In this document: in pieces, positions 1-11,662 of the stretch | How the letters are laid out: every line of letters begins with the position of its first letter | Position numbering within the stretch: the stretch's first letter is position 1 | Position numbers and translations under genes: made by a program | Assembly (NCBI GenBank): GCA_050084515.1 | Contig: CM114275.1 | Coordinates: 20,894,001 to 20,958,000 of the forward strand | From: Blasia pusilla | Lineage: Eukaryota; Marchantiophyta; Marchantiopsida; Blasiales | DNA length: 64,000 nt | Reading direction: 5' to 3' | The notes under the pieces: generated by a model | Seen by the model: the letters and a program-made list of their open reading frames with translations, nothing else | What the model was told of the DNA's origin: nothing | Database searches by the model: none

Positions 1-555
1 ACATGTCTTTGAGTTTCTCTCTCCGTATGGGAAGGCAAGAGGATGTACTAGGGGTGGAAGGGCAACATATACTCATACATCTCAACATGGAAGAACAAGA
101 TTAGAGGTTTTAGCAATTGAAATAGAAGACTAGTTCCATACTCTTTTTCCCATCTATAAGCACTCCACAAAATGAGATTGATAGATCATAAAATACATAA
201 AGTGTAGTTGAAAGTTTCCCTCTTTACTCATTCACATCCATTCTTGAGCAATATAGATGGGCCAATGGCAATGTCATTCTGCTTTGAGTCGCAAGAAAAC
301 CCACTCAAGTTCTCATTCTTATTGCACCTAAGAAATCCCTTATCCCTTTCCTCCCCGTTATATCTTAAAGATTGCACTTGTGTTTGCCCTCTTGTATGGT
401 GCAACTCAAACCTACCATCTTTGCCTTGACAATGTGCTTCATGGCCTCTAAAATATTAGCCATATTGGACCTAGCCAATGAATCCATCTCTACCAACCAC
501 CTTTACTTTGGAAATGTGCACCATAGCCCTGAACTTGTGGGAGCTACAAGGAATC

Positions 556-556
<1 letters not shown>

Positions 557-606
<50 letters not shown>

Positions 607-636
607 TAGATAGATAGAGAGAGATAGAGAGAGAGA
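557..636. repeat. (GA)n microsatellite with GATA interruption
   Basis: An almost pure GA dinucleotide run of about 45 bp is followed by GATA units and more GA. Apparent proteins made of alternating Arg-Glu on one strand and Ser-Leu on the other are artefacts of this run. It ends 15 bp before the solo LTR at 651. Confidence 0.95.
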
Positions 637-650
637 ATCTTATACCTACA

Positions 651-1260
651 TGTCGTGCGCATACACATCGTTGTCACCGAACACACACACAAACACGCAC
701 GATCCCATGCTAACTCATGACATCCAAACAACGAGAAAAGAAGAACCAAAATATCTCCAATCTCTCTCTACACAATCCCACACCATAGCTCTCAAAGGTG
801 TGCACTCTCTCTCATGTCAAACCAAACCCACTCTCCTAATGAGAGGCTTGGGTTACACTCACAAGGCAAGGGACCATAGCTCCGCCGCCTCATGCCAAGA
901 GGTTCAATAAAAAGAGAATGAGCTCTCAAGCTCTCTCTCCTTGGGATATATACCCTTCCCCTCTCCCAAGCTCTCTTTATGGTAACCTATTCTCCCAAGT
1001 CACCTCCTTGGCTCTTGACCTGATGTAGGAGGTCAAGGGCCACTTACCAAAAATAGAAAGTTGATCATATACTCAAAATGGTAATTGCCTAAATAGTAAG
1101 TTCCTCAATATGGGTCCAAATGAGCCAAAACAAAGGGGAAACTTGAGAGAGCAGATTTCTCGGGGCCTCAACAGGTCATCCTCGACCTCCTAGGCCTATC
1201 CTCCACTACTCTTGAAGACGCTCTACTAGATCTCATCGATCTATCCTAAAGGGCGTGACA
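651..1260 (-). mobile_element. Solo LTR of the methyltransferase-bearing gypsy family
   Basis: On the minus strand this 610-bp unit starts TGTCACGCCC and ends CGCACGACA, the usual TG...CA termini. It matches, over its whole length, the LTRs at 38782-39308 and 48180-49824. It is flanked by TACA on both sides (647-650 and 1261-1264), which fits a 4-bp target duplication. No internal retroelement sequence is attached, so it is best explained as the product of LTR-LTR recombination. It is the most intact LTR copy in the window and defines the canonical LTR: the 5' LTR of the large element lacks the tail, and the 3' LTR carries an insertion. Confidence 0.88.
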
Positions 1261-2109
1261 TACATCAACATAGCACGAGGTTTACCTTGAGATCTTGTGC
1301 TCTTGCATTCTCTTGTAATAACTAATGGGATATGTGTAGATGATTAACAATGAGGTAAATAAGTTTAGAGGGGAATCCTATTGGACATTAAATTCTTGTT
1401 TGAACTCAAAATAAAAACTTCTATAAGATCTTGTCAACACATTTCAAGGGCCTATAAGTTTAGGAATGACTTTCTTTCCCTTCCTTAACAAGCGCTTGTT
1501 ATTTAGCACATAGAACAACCTCCACTAAAAAATCTATATGTTATTCTACTTTCTAAACTCTCTCTTGAGGCATGCAATGGTTCAAAATTTTTGATTAAAT
1601 ATGATCACTTGGAAAAATATTATATGAGTACCCTAAACTTGGCATTCTTAGTTATGTAATTAGAGAAGATATTCTTAGATATATCTGAATACAGAGTATA
1701 CTAGTGCTCATCTTTGTCCTTGGATTTTCAGCCTTGACTTCATCTAGGTATCTATACTATGACTCAGACATGGGGGGTTTTTATTATGTGTGGAAAGAAA
1801 TTAGAAGTGTACTCTCTATCAGAAGTGAAGCCCAATATTTCTTAAAATCGAGTTAATTCACCGTATGGGACTCTATTCCGGACTTGTGCGGTGGAATATT
1901 TGCAGACCTGTGCCTAGTTCGATTCATTGAGTGATTTGATTTGATTTTCTTGCTCGGTGTAGGGACACCTGTATGTGCTAAATCGCATCTTCCAGAGGGA
2001 GGCAGACACCTGATAGCGTCTTGGTAGCCTTCGATCTCCTTCTTTAGAGTTGATAAAGTATTAGGCTAGAGAAGGAAGAGGAGTAAGTGCATCATCTACT
2101 ATTCTAACA
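1261..2109. other. Intergenic, nothing recognised
   Basis: No open frame of useful length, RNA gene or repeat unit was recognised here. Base composition is AT-rich, becoming more balanced from about 1860 toward the possible exon at 2110. Confidence 0.5.
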
Positions 2110-2220
2110 ATGGAGGAGGAGGAGTTGCAGCCGAAATTGCATCCAAAACTAGAGCACCTACTGGACGAGGAGAGTGGCAAGACAACTCTTATCGCAAGCC
2201 GGGACCGAGAATTTTCAAAG
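2110..2220 (+). CDS. Possible orphan first coding exon (unrecognised)
   Basis: An ATG opens a 37-codon stretch starting MEEEELQPKLHPKLE that ends exactly at a GT donor-like site (AAG|GTAATT) in phase 0. Its base composition is higher in GC than its surroundings. I recognise no family, and I find no convincing second exon; the next open stretch (3032-3283) is unrelated to anything known to me. A short sequence resembling part of this exon (GTTGCAGC.GAAATTGCAT) recurs near 2626, so both may be scraps of a duplicated gene fragment. It could equally be a chance open frame. Confidence 0.2.
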
Positions 2221-5200
2221 GTAATTTTTTGAGTTTTTTACTATCCTCGAGTGCTCTTGCTACCCACGTACATGTGCCTTGAAGTTTATACAAACAGGAA
2301 ATCACAACGATCGTAGTGACTGCCAAGCGATTTCATCATGATGCGCTCTTCGATCCCTGTAGACCAAGTTGCGAAGTTTTGTGCTTGTTTCACCCAATTC
2401 GTTGTCTCTCAGGTGTTGCATATTGATGCGAGCATTTGTAGGTAGCAACAGTTTCCGGTTAGAGGAGGCCGCACCATAAGTACCTTTTCGCAAAGTTGTG
2501 GATTAACCCTGAATCTAGACGGCGCATGGTTTGGTTTTTCCTCGCACAATAGAGCCTGGTCCATAGATTTGCGCCACACTCGATATTTTTGACTATCCAT
2601 CTGGTTATGGATAGATACTCGGGTGTTGCAGCTGAAATTGCATATGAATTGAAGGTGTCAATCCTCGTAGCGCCACATAAAGAACTCATAAGATGGCCGT
2701 GATCGATTGCTAGTGTTGGAGATCGATGTAAGAATGTAAGTCGATCGCAAGGATTCCGTTATCCAACAAAGAAATGAAGTTCCTAGAGAGCCACATCATT
2801 CTCAAGGGATCGAGTAGATTGTTCCACAATCATCATGTATAAGACTATACATGCCAAATCTTCAAAATCGAAGATTGTTTTCGAAAACAGTCCGAGTGGT
2901 GATCCCGCGACTTTGGCGCTCCTAGCAAGTTGAGCTCAGATTTAACTGCACCCGCACACAAGCCCGTATGCGAAGTGTCTTTCTAACTACCACTCACTAG
3001 AATGTACGACGTATAAAACTACAAACAAGGAGTGGAAATCTCTTTGCTGCCCTTCATTGCACGATGGAAGCACAAACCGAAGGAAAAGCTAATGGAATGC
3101 CATGTTCTATGCCAAGATATCTGCGAAAGTTTGAAATTCTCGGGAGTCATTTGGACATTAAGACAGAAAAGTGAAGTAGAGCTCAATATTTTTTTTTATC
3201 AAATGGACCGGCAGCTCTCAAGAGACTCTCTCCATTTGATTCTGTTTGTCCCTCTCTTTGACAATCACTCGATCAATCACTAGCTCTCTCCGCGTTTTGT
3301 GGGGACCGACTACGTTTAGGGTCAAACACAAGTCATTGTTTTACAAATTTATATACCTGTTCATTGCACAGGCACCTTACTAGTACATCTAATCCTACCA
3401 ATTTAATCAAATGTGTACTTCAGGTTTTTTAAGTTTGAGTATCGATCGTCCTTCAATTCTCTCTCTCAAAGAGAATTTATCTTTGCATAAATATGGACCA
3501 CATATGGTCAGCCTTTCCTTAGGTTGACTGTATAAGATTATCATTTTCATGTTCATATTACTACTCTTTTTTTTGGCTATGAGATTTTCACTACTACTTT
3601 TTCTTTGTCATTGTGGGAAAGAAATCATATAGACGAGAATTGTGTGATACTTGACTCTCAAGTACCAATGCATCATGCAAAGCTGATTTTGAGGTTATCT
3701 TCAAAGATCAATATTTTGATTGCAGCCAAACGAGATGAGATGGAAAGAGTTGAACTAAGCTACACTACTTAGTCAACTTTGACCACCTTAAAAAAAAGAA
3801 GGAAAGAATTGGCCGACTATTGTTTCGAGAATGGGTTTAAACAACCCATTCGTGATGGGCAAGCATGCAAGAAAAAAAATGGAGTACTCTTATGAAAGAA
3901 TTCAAAGATGTAAATTAAGTTGTTGGTAGAAAATCATTATAATGTGATGCATGTGATTAAATTTATTTATTTTACAAGTCATAGATATGTAAATATTGAG
4001 TGCATGTTCATGATTGGGAGTGAAAAGCAAAAAGTGGCAAGTTATACTATTATGATACTCGCATGTCTGACGACAAGGATAGGAAAGCACAAGATTTACC
4101 TTTAAATTTTGATGATGTTTGTTGTAAGAGCTAGTACATTGGCTTCCCAAATAATAAGGTGTGGACCCAAAGACCGTGGGAATGTCAAGCTTTCATACTT
4201 CAGTTCCCCTTGATCTTAATGATGACTTAAAAACTTCACCTATGACTTTGATACCTTCACCCGTAACTCCAAGTTTAGCAATATGATGAGGAGAAAGTTA
4301 CTTTGTTGCTTACTATCACATATAATGCATTCATAGGCTATTACTTATTTCTTGCTTGTATGTAGAGGTGAAGTCATTGAGATATCAATGGGTGTAGAAA
4401 GGATGGCTACCAATCTGCTTACACCTTCATCATCTTCTCTTAATCAAGAGTTCAGATCTTTCTAATCATAGGCTTATTAATCAGATTGTACTAAGAGAAT
4501 ACATAAGATAAGGAGAAAGTAAGTAGTTCCAATCACATGTTTTAAGGGCAAACATACCGGAAAATAGGATGTGGACAAGGTGCGATTTTTAGCCCTATCC
4601 AGAAAACAAATCCCCCTCTGCCGTTTGGGATGCACAATATGCTTGGAGTATTCAAAATAGTTACCGGCATCAACGGCGAGATGCGCACCCCACAATTGAA
4701 GTGATTAATCATAAAAGGTTTTCATGAGATTCTTATGATCTTCTTTTCTTTTACAGAATGGCTACTTAGAAGATTTATTTATTTATTTTGGATGATATTT
4801 ACAAGAATAGGAGATTTGAATTGAACTAATAACTTTTGTGGTATTATGTGCTAATGTAGATACCAACACTTACAATCCCCTTGGAATTGGGAAGGAAAGT
4901 TTGAAAAGGAAAAGCCTATGTACTAGTGTTGGGATTAGCAGAAACCAATGACGTAAGAGCTCCATGGGAGGAAACTAGTGATTTCATGATACGTATTATA
5001 CATCATGGTCAAAGAGAGGATGATGAACAACATAAATTGGAACTATAAATCCTTCAATAGAATGCATATACTCTCAAAATGATATCTAAAACCTTGTCTC
5101 ATGCCTTTTACATATATATAGGGTAACTTTGTCCTAAGATGTCAGATAAGGTTGGCGATTGGTTTGTTGCGTCGGGAATTTTATTTTTGACGATTTCCCT

Positions 5201-5254
5201 ATTTTTTCTTTGTTAGCCAAGTGACCCGTTCATCAACTCAAGAATCACCCGATA
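2221..5254. other. Intergenic, AT-rich, nothing recognised
   Basis: Only short open frames without recognisable domains occur. The segment 3300-5250 is strongly AT-rich. No tRNA, rRNA or repeat array was seen. Confidence 0.5.
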
Positions 5255-5670
5255 AGAAGCTTGGGTTACTCACAAGGCAAGGAGTACCATACTTTTTCCG
5301 CTTCATGCCAAGAGGTTCAACAAAGAGAGAATGAGCTCCAAAACTCTCTCTCCTTGGATATACGCGCTTCACTCTCCCAAACTCTCTCCATGGTAACCTA
5401 TGATCTCAAGTTACTTCCTTTGCTGTTGACTAGCCAGTAGGGGATCAAAAGCCACTTCCCAAAGTGGAAATTCAACTCTACTATTAACTATAACATAGTG
5501 AGTTTCTATATATAGTTCCAAATGAGCCAAAACGAAGGGGAAACCTACTCTCTCAGGTTACCCAAGGCTTCAACAAGTCATCCTCAACCTCTTGGGACTG
5601 TTCTCCAATATCCTCAAAGCTGCTCTACAAAATCTTGTCAATCTATGCTAAAAGACGAAACAACTTCTTT
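5255..5670 (-). mobile_element. Degenerate fragment of the same gypsy LTR
   Basis: The plus strand reads through recognisable blocks of the LTR at 651-1260 in the same orientation, for example GGTTACTCACAAGGCAAGG, then GAGAATGAGCTC, then CCAAATGAGCCAAAACGAAG. There are many substitutions and small indels. The promoter-distal end and both termini are missing. It is clearly older than the copies at 651 and 38782. Confidence 0.8.
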
Positions 5671-7549
5671 GAATTGAAGTTATTAATAAGATCTTGTAAT
5701 AGTACGGAAATTTATGCTATAGCTTGATTCTATTTTTGTAGCATTTCACGATATCATGATGCTTGTAGAAACTGAAGGAAGAATAAATGTAATTGTTTGC
5801 ATAGAGCGAGTTGCTAACAAGAACCTTTAATCAAACCTTCATGCCCAATAAATGTGTTTTCTCCTCCATGACTTCTAGAGTGGCTAATCAAGATCTATTG
5901 ATCTCTAAAAATATTTGTGGGCATCAAGTTCAATTTGACCCTAAGCTAGTCTTTGGATGTCTCCAATGCATATTTAGTGAGGAACATGGAGTATGCTATT
6001 GATTACAATCATAGTAACAATGCTTTCCCCTAAATACATGAGATCAATTAAGGATGAAGAGTTGATTCGTATGACCTCGACTCATATGAACTCATGGAGG
6101 CGTTCTCTTTTTTGGATGATCAAATTTAGATTCAACAACCCTCTTGCACTTTTCATAAAGTCTTGCTTAGAGATGAGACAGAGTCTTCAAACAAACTCTT
6201 TGCATTTGGGAATTCCAAAGTACCAATAACCCTCTCATATGTTTTGAATAAACAAGATATTTGAAGTCTAACATTCACATCTATTTAGGCTTATGATGGG
6301 AGCCTATCCAACCATATTTGACCAAAGCGGATGGGCACCTAGTTCCACGTATATCCATACTAGATATGCTAACCGTAACCTCACAATTACGCCTCCATGG
6401 AAGGCCCTTGTAAACTTTGCGATCCATGGAGATATGTTTGACATGTCCTAATAGAGCTAGCATAAGCTTAAGTCCCACTAAGGACATAACTTGTGATGAC
6501 CTATGTATGCATAGGTAAATATGGAAACTATAATATATTGGACACAAAAAGTTATAAGAATAGAAATTAGGGAAAGAAATTCATCAACTCGAGAGTGAAA
6601 GACTTAAAAAAAACAAGTATACAAGAGATGAGTATGAGATGTCCACTACACTAAGCAAACACACGTAGATTTATATTATTTGGATGCTTACGATATTTTC
6701 TGGTATATATTTGTATATGTGTCATGAATCATGAGAATATCAAATGTGGTGTTTGGTGTAAATATCAAAGAACCAGTATGTGCAACTTATTGCGTGGCAT
6801 CATTTATGGGTATAATTCTAAATTAGCTCAGTAAGATATGACATAATCTGAACAAGATAGAGGCACACAAGATTGAGCAACAAATCATGAACGGAGACGA
6901 ACTCACTTGAGAGTGCGGAACATATTTGAGATAATATAGTACATTTGCTCCGATTCGAGGGTTGTCACAATGTCTAGAGAAATTTCCATAAATGATGTTC
7001 TCGACAGAACAGACTTGTCCAACCTCATCCGACATCCCCGGACAAAGTTACATCCGAACGGCCTACTGATCCTCTATGCCGTCGCCTCGATAGAACTCCA
7101 CCTACGTCTAACTAAGATGTGACACCTCTCTTTCTATTCCTCCGACCAAAATAACATCCATCGAATAAAACATTATCTAATCTTAATCAGTAAATTTATA
7201 AATTTTCTTCAAATTAATTTTCCCTTTTCAAAATATCAAATATTAATTAGAAGATAAAATTGTAAAATAGTTATTATTTTTTATTATCTATATGATAATG
7301 GGGAACCCCTATGTGATATGTATAATAAGACAAAATAGCAACATATTTCAATTTTGTCCCTTAGTCATATTAGATGGGTAGAGAGAATGAATTTGGATGG
7401 AAGAGGAAAATAATTGTATTAATTAATGATTCAATTAATATATATTATAATGGGTGATCTTAAATATATCATTAAAAATAGAAGAATAATTATGAAAAAT
7501 AGAAAAATTAAAGTTTTTCCCTTAATTCATATTTGATGGGAAGAGAAAA
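5671..7549. other. Intergenic, AT-rich, nothing recognised
   Basis: There is no gene-like open frame. From about 7140 to 7549 the DNA is extremely AT-rich. It resembles the sequence that resumes at 9628 beyond the Helitron, which fits the Helitron having inserted into one AT-rich tract. Confidence 0.5.
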
Positions 7550-9627
7550 TCTATACTATAATGTGAGGAGGGGGGGTTACTTCTTTTGGTAACTCCCCGT
7601 TCCCAAAGAAGTGAAGCTCCTCCACAAGTGGTCGTCTGAAATGTCCTCTTATTTTTAACCGAGAGGGGGTTACTAAAAAGGGGAGCACGAAATGAAATAG
7701 GGGAAGCTAAAAGAAGTGAAGCCTCATAGCAGTTTTTTTAGCACTTTGATCTCTAATATGGTTTCAGCTTTTTTTTCCAATCTGCTATTTTTTCTGCTAT
7801 TTTTTCCCGATCTGATCTCTGGCTAATTTGTGCATCGTGCCCTGGTTGGCATCAATTTGATAAATATGTCAAGTAACCATTGGACACGTGTTATGAATAG
7901 GTGCACCAGACACCTACAGAAGTTCGACCGACAGTAGATAAATATTTCTTACTCTCTCGATGTTTTCTACCTTCAAGAAGGAAGAGGCGGGCCATTTAGC
8001 ATGGGAGGAAGGGGGAGGAAGATCCGAGTACGATTTCTATTTCGTTCCGAATATGTAGCTGCGTCGAATTTTTGAATGTGCTACTCCAAATCTGCAGCCC
8101 ATAGCCGTGTTGAATTCTGAATTTACACCTTCAAATCTGCAAAGCTAGCAGACATTGAATTGAGTGTAAGAGTACTCATCTCTTTTGATCTCTGTCTCTC
8201 TCAAGAGGACGCCGATTTGGTCACTCCGTTTGCCGGAACTCTGTCAGAAGGTGTTGCTAAGATTGAAGCTCGATCTGTAATCTACGTCATGATTACTCTC
8301 GCGACCCCGACTTATTTCGCAAAACATGCCGACAAAATGCCGTTCTCGTGGCACGCCTTTCTACACAACGTGCGCGTCTTGCCAGGTTGCAAGGGAACAG
8401 GTTCTACGAAGGTTTTACTTTCGGCAATGCGTCATTTTTTTAAGTGCAGATAAAGATTTTTTAGAATTGCGGACGTGTGTTTCATTTTGAGTATTGAGGA
8501 ATTTCCTTCTGTGTTGACGAGAGCCGTGGTGTCCCTCACTCACGGTGATAGTAACCACGCATTTGTGAGTTCTCATCTCCGAAACTGTCACCTCTTATTC
8601 CTAGATGGATGGATTACTGAGATCACATTACCGAAACCCTTACCACATATTCCTCCATGGTTTTGAGATCACTTCTCTGAAATTAGACCATAGACTCCTT
8701 GTTTACGTCTCCAATTTCTCTACCTCACCATCATACGTCATAATCAAATAAATCATCTCATTCATCATATTTCTATGTTTCGCATTCAAACTTCCTTGGC
8801 TCATGGTTGCAAGCAAGGTGTTGCAGAGTAAGGCGCTGCAAGGGAGTCAACGGAAAGGAATTGCTTTAGTTTGGCCCTTTGTTTCGAAATAGAGTCACAA
8901 TTGGCCTTGTTTGTTGATCCAACCTCTGGGGTGAAGATCGATGGAACAGACTTTGTTTTGTTTCCTTCCACATTTGAATTGGAAAGCGCTACTTGTCCAT
9001 TCATGAGTTTCCTCCATCGTGTGGACGATGGAAACGGTTGGGTTCTAGAATACAAATTTAACTCTGCAGAGATTGGCATTTTGTACATCCGAGTCATCTG
9101 TCTCTCATCTGGACAGTACGTGAGCTGCCAAAAACCATTCTCTGCACATTTTGGTGAGTGATGGCTACTCTCATCTACCCCACATCCCATCTCCAAATTC
9201 GTGTCATGACTGGATTCCGTGAAGACTCTCAAATTCAAGCATCTCTGCACGCGAATGCTGCGAATCATCTTCTACAGTGGTGGTTCTTTCCTCGACATTG
9301 CTCTCCTCCATCTCCCAAAGTCCCAGTAGAGCTTTTCGCTTCCCCACGATGGTCCATCAAGGGTTCACTCTGATCTCTCCACAAGTGATGGCTGTACAAT
9401 CTTCACTCCTTGCGCAATAATCCGAATCTTCGGGCTTTCTTGTAGCCTGTGCAGATGGCGTCACAGCAATGACACTCTGACCCACTTCTCTTCTCGTGGC
9501 GTCTCTGGAGGTAGATCTGTGGGGGTAAAAAATTTGCAGCTCACCTCTCTTGCTAGATGCTGTAGCAAGGAGGGAGTTTTATGTGCTAAAATTTGGCGCC
9601 CATGCATCGCACGGGCATTCTCACTAG
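7550..9627 (+). mobile_element. Non-autonomous Helitron (2.08 kb)
   Basis: The 5' end reads TCTATACTATAATGTGAGG, the form typical of plant Helitrons, directly after an A. The 3' end is a GC-rich hairpin followed 8 bp later by CTAG and then a T. This gives the family hallmark A|TC...CTAG|T with no target-site duplication. No Rep/helicase reading frame is present, so the element depends on another copy. The interior holds open stretches at 8160-8453 and 8871-9161 (+) and at 8801-9268 (-) with more balanced composition than the AT-rich flanks. These may be captured gene pieces, but I recognise no family in them. Confidence 0.78.
9598..9627 (+). other. Helitron 3' terminal hairpin and CTAG end
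   Basis: Arms GCCCATGC (9598-9605) and GCACGGGC (9609-9616) pair with one A-C mismatch around a 3-nt ATC loop. The terminal CTAG lies at 9624-9627. This is the expected termination signal for rolling-circle transposition. Confidence 0.8.
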
Positions 9628-10429
9628 TAGATTTTAATGTAGAAGAAGTAAAATTGTTTAAATTTTATGGAAAGGTAGAACTATTTAGGGGAGTGGGATA
9701 GCATTTAAATTTCTCAATTGAGGAGTGAAATTATTTAAAAGAGTGGAATGTTATTATTCGTTTAAGATGTAAGAAAATAGAAATTATATTTAAGCTTTGA
9801 AATGAGAAATATGATTTTCATTAAAAAAAGCATGTTAATTCAAATTTCATATTTTGGGAAAGAAAATGAAATTCAATGGAAAAAAGAAAAAAATTCATTA
9901 AGTAAAAATAATTTCTAATTTGATTAGTGGATGTTATTTTGGTGGGAAGTGTATTAGGGGAAGAAGAGGTAATCTACAATCTACTTTTATGGAAGAATGA
10001 AATTATTTAAGAGAATGATATATTATTTAAAAATGAAAATTTATCACTCTTTTAAAAATTTTAGAAATAAAAATAATAACTAAATTTTGATATAAAAATA
10101 AATTTTCAATTACCAAAAAATGATTTTCCAGGGCATGATAACTAAATGTGTACGTAGGATAGCCCATTGTTAGATAGATAGATAATAGAAAGCTAAACCA
10201 CACGAGGTTTTTCTGACGGTGACACGTGGGAATTCACCATGTATCGGGGGAGGGGTACTAGGAGGGGGCATTCAAATAAAGAGGTGCATTGCATTGTCCC
10301 CTCACGGACGAGTGAACCCACTTTCAGATGCATGACGTGCACTAGATCCTTCACTCCATTGTTGTAGAGATATCCTCTAGGACCGGAATTAGTTATACGG
10401 TGGGTTTCGGACCCCACCGATTTAAAAGT
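9628..10429. other. Intergenic, AT-rich
   Basis: Strongly AT-rich sequence without reading frames to about 10190. It then rises in GC toward the ERGIC-gene promoter and 5'UTR region. Confidence 0.5.
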
Positions 10430-10897
10430 TGATCATAGAAACAGCATTCTCCCATGGGCTTCTCGACTCCACCCTCTGACTTTACGAAGCGGGGCGGTTC
10501 TTGACGCCGTGAAGATCTTCTCCGCTTTGACTAAGGTATGGAATGACAGGAATCTAGGGCTTACTAACGACGCAAGGGGTCCAGATCTACGGCAGTCATC
10601 CGGTCCACATCACGCACACCCCTTCCTCTCTCCACACCTAGTCACCCGCTCCGCTCCAGACCTAGTCATCAGGTCCGCATCACACGCACTTCGCGTAGAG
10701 TAGAATTGAAAGTAGGAAATCGAGTCCGGAGGGACTGCGGGATCGGTCGCGGGGAATCGATTCAGAGCAGAAGCCGGTGATGTGAAATTCATGTTGGTGA
10801 TCGTATGCGGGACGGGCGGAGGGAGGGCTGTGGAATTGGATCGCGCGGAGTGGAAGCGGAGTAATTGGACGATCCGAGTCGTGTGTTGACTAAATCG
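10430..10897 (+). promoter_or_regulatory. Probable promoter and 5'UTR exon of the ERGIC/Erv41 gene
   Basis: The DNA turns GC-rich and ends at a strong donor, TCG|GTGAGT, at 10897/10898. The first coding exon at 11648 opens with a good acceptor (CTTGTGCAG) only 15 bp before the ATG, so a spliced leader is expected. An intron from 10898 to 11647 fits. The transcription start cannot be fixed by reading. Confidence 0.5.
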
Positions 10898-11094
10898 GTG
10901 AGTGCGGTCGAGGACTTTGGATGTGTAGACGGGGTTTTCCTCTCGGATGGTCGACTTCTGTGGTGGAATTCGGATGGAAGAAGGGGTTCACGTGTGCGTG
11001 AGGGATCGGGTTTTTTGAGGCGATAATTTTTGAACCGAAATATCTCAGGACAGATTGGATGTTTTACTTCGGCGTAGTTTCTAAACCGGGTATC

Positions 11095-11145
11095 CGTGTT
11101 GGTAGAACGGTTCTGCCATCAGCTGGCAGGTCTTCGAACCCGCGG
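11095..11145 (+). other. tRNA-like Pol III A-box/B-box pair (SINE or tRNA relic)
   Basis: Within the 5'UTR intron, TGGTAGAACGG fits the A-box pattern. About 25 bases later, CTTCGAACCC fits the B-box pattern with one deviation. A full tRNA cloverleaf cannot be folded by eye: the acceptor and anticodon arms are not convincing. A SINE head or a decayed tRNA is possible; chance is also possible. Confidence 0.25.
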
Positions 11146-11662
11146 GAGACGTGGGGAAGCTGCCCTCCTTATTGGGGAAAGGCCGGCTCAGTTTCGAGAG
11201 TTTGAAATTTAAAATTTTTAGTGAGAGGGTTTTGTATTTGAAGGCTTCTCTAAGTTGTAAAATTTAGAAGATTGAATCCAGCAGGATTTTGCTTTGCGAG
11301 CTTACAGAATTGCATCTCTTCCAAAAATTTCGCCGACAACCGGAGTTCTGTACACCCACGCACAGATTTTGGAGTCTCTAGACTCTTTCCTCAGAAACTT
11401 TACTTCTCGGTCCTTTGGAATCACGACGAAATTAGGCTTTCGTCCCAGGACCAGTAGGGCTCTGCTCTTTCCTGCAAAATGTATTGCAATGATGGAAACC
11501 GGTAGAGGTTTGTGAATCGGAAGAAAATATATAAAACGACGGATAGAAGAACATGGCCGGGGGTTGTGAGTACTGTAGGTAAGATAGGAGTTTGTGATGA
11601 TTTTGTGGATGCAAATTAAGTGGATTATCCAACCCTTTCTTGTGCAGTTAAGCTACGTCAAA

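Noticed and set aside
8801-9268. 155-codon minus-strand frame inside the Helitron as a gene
   Set aside because: No recognisable domain, and an overlapping plus-strand frame of similar quality exists; kept only as possible captured sequence.
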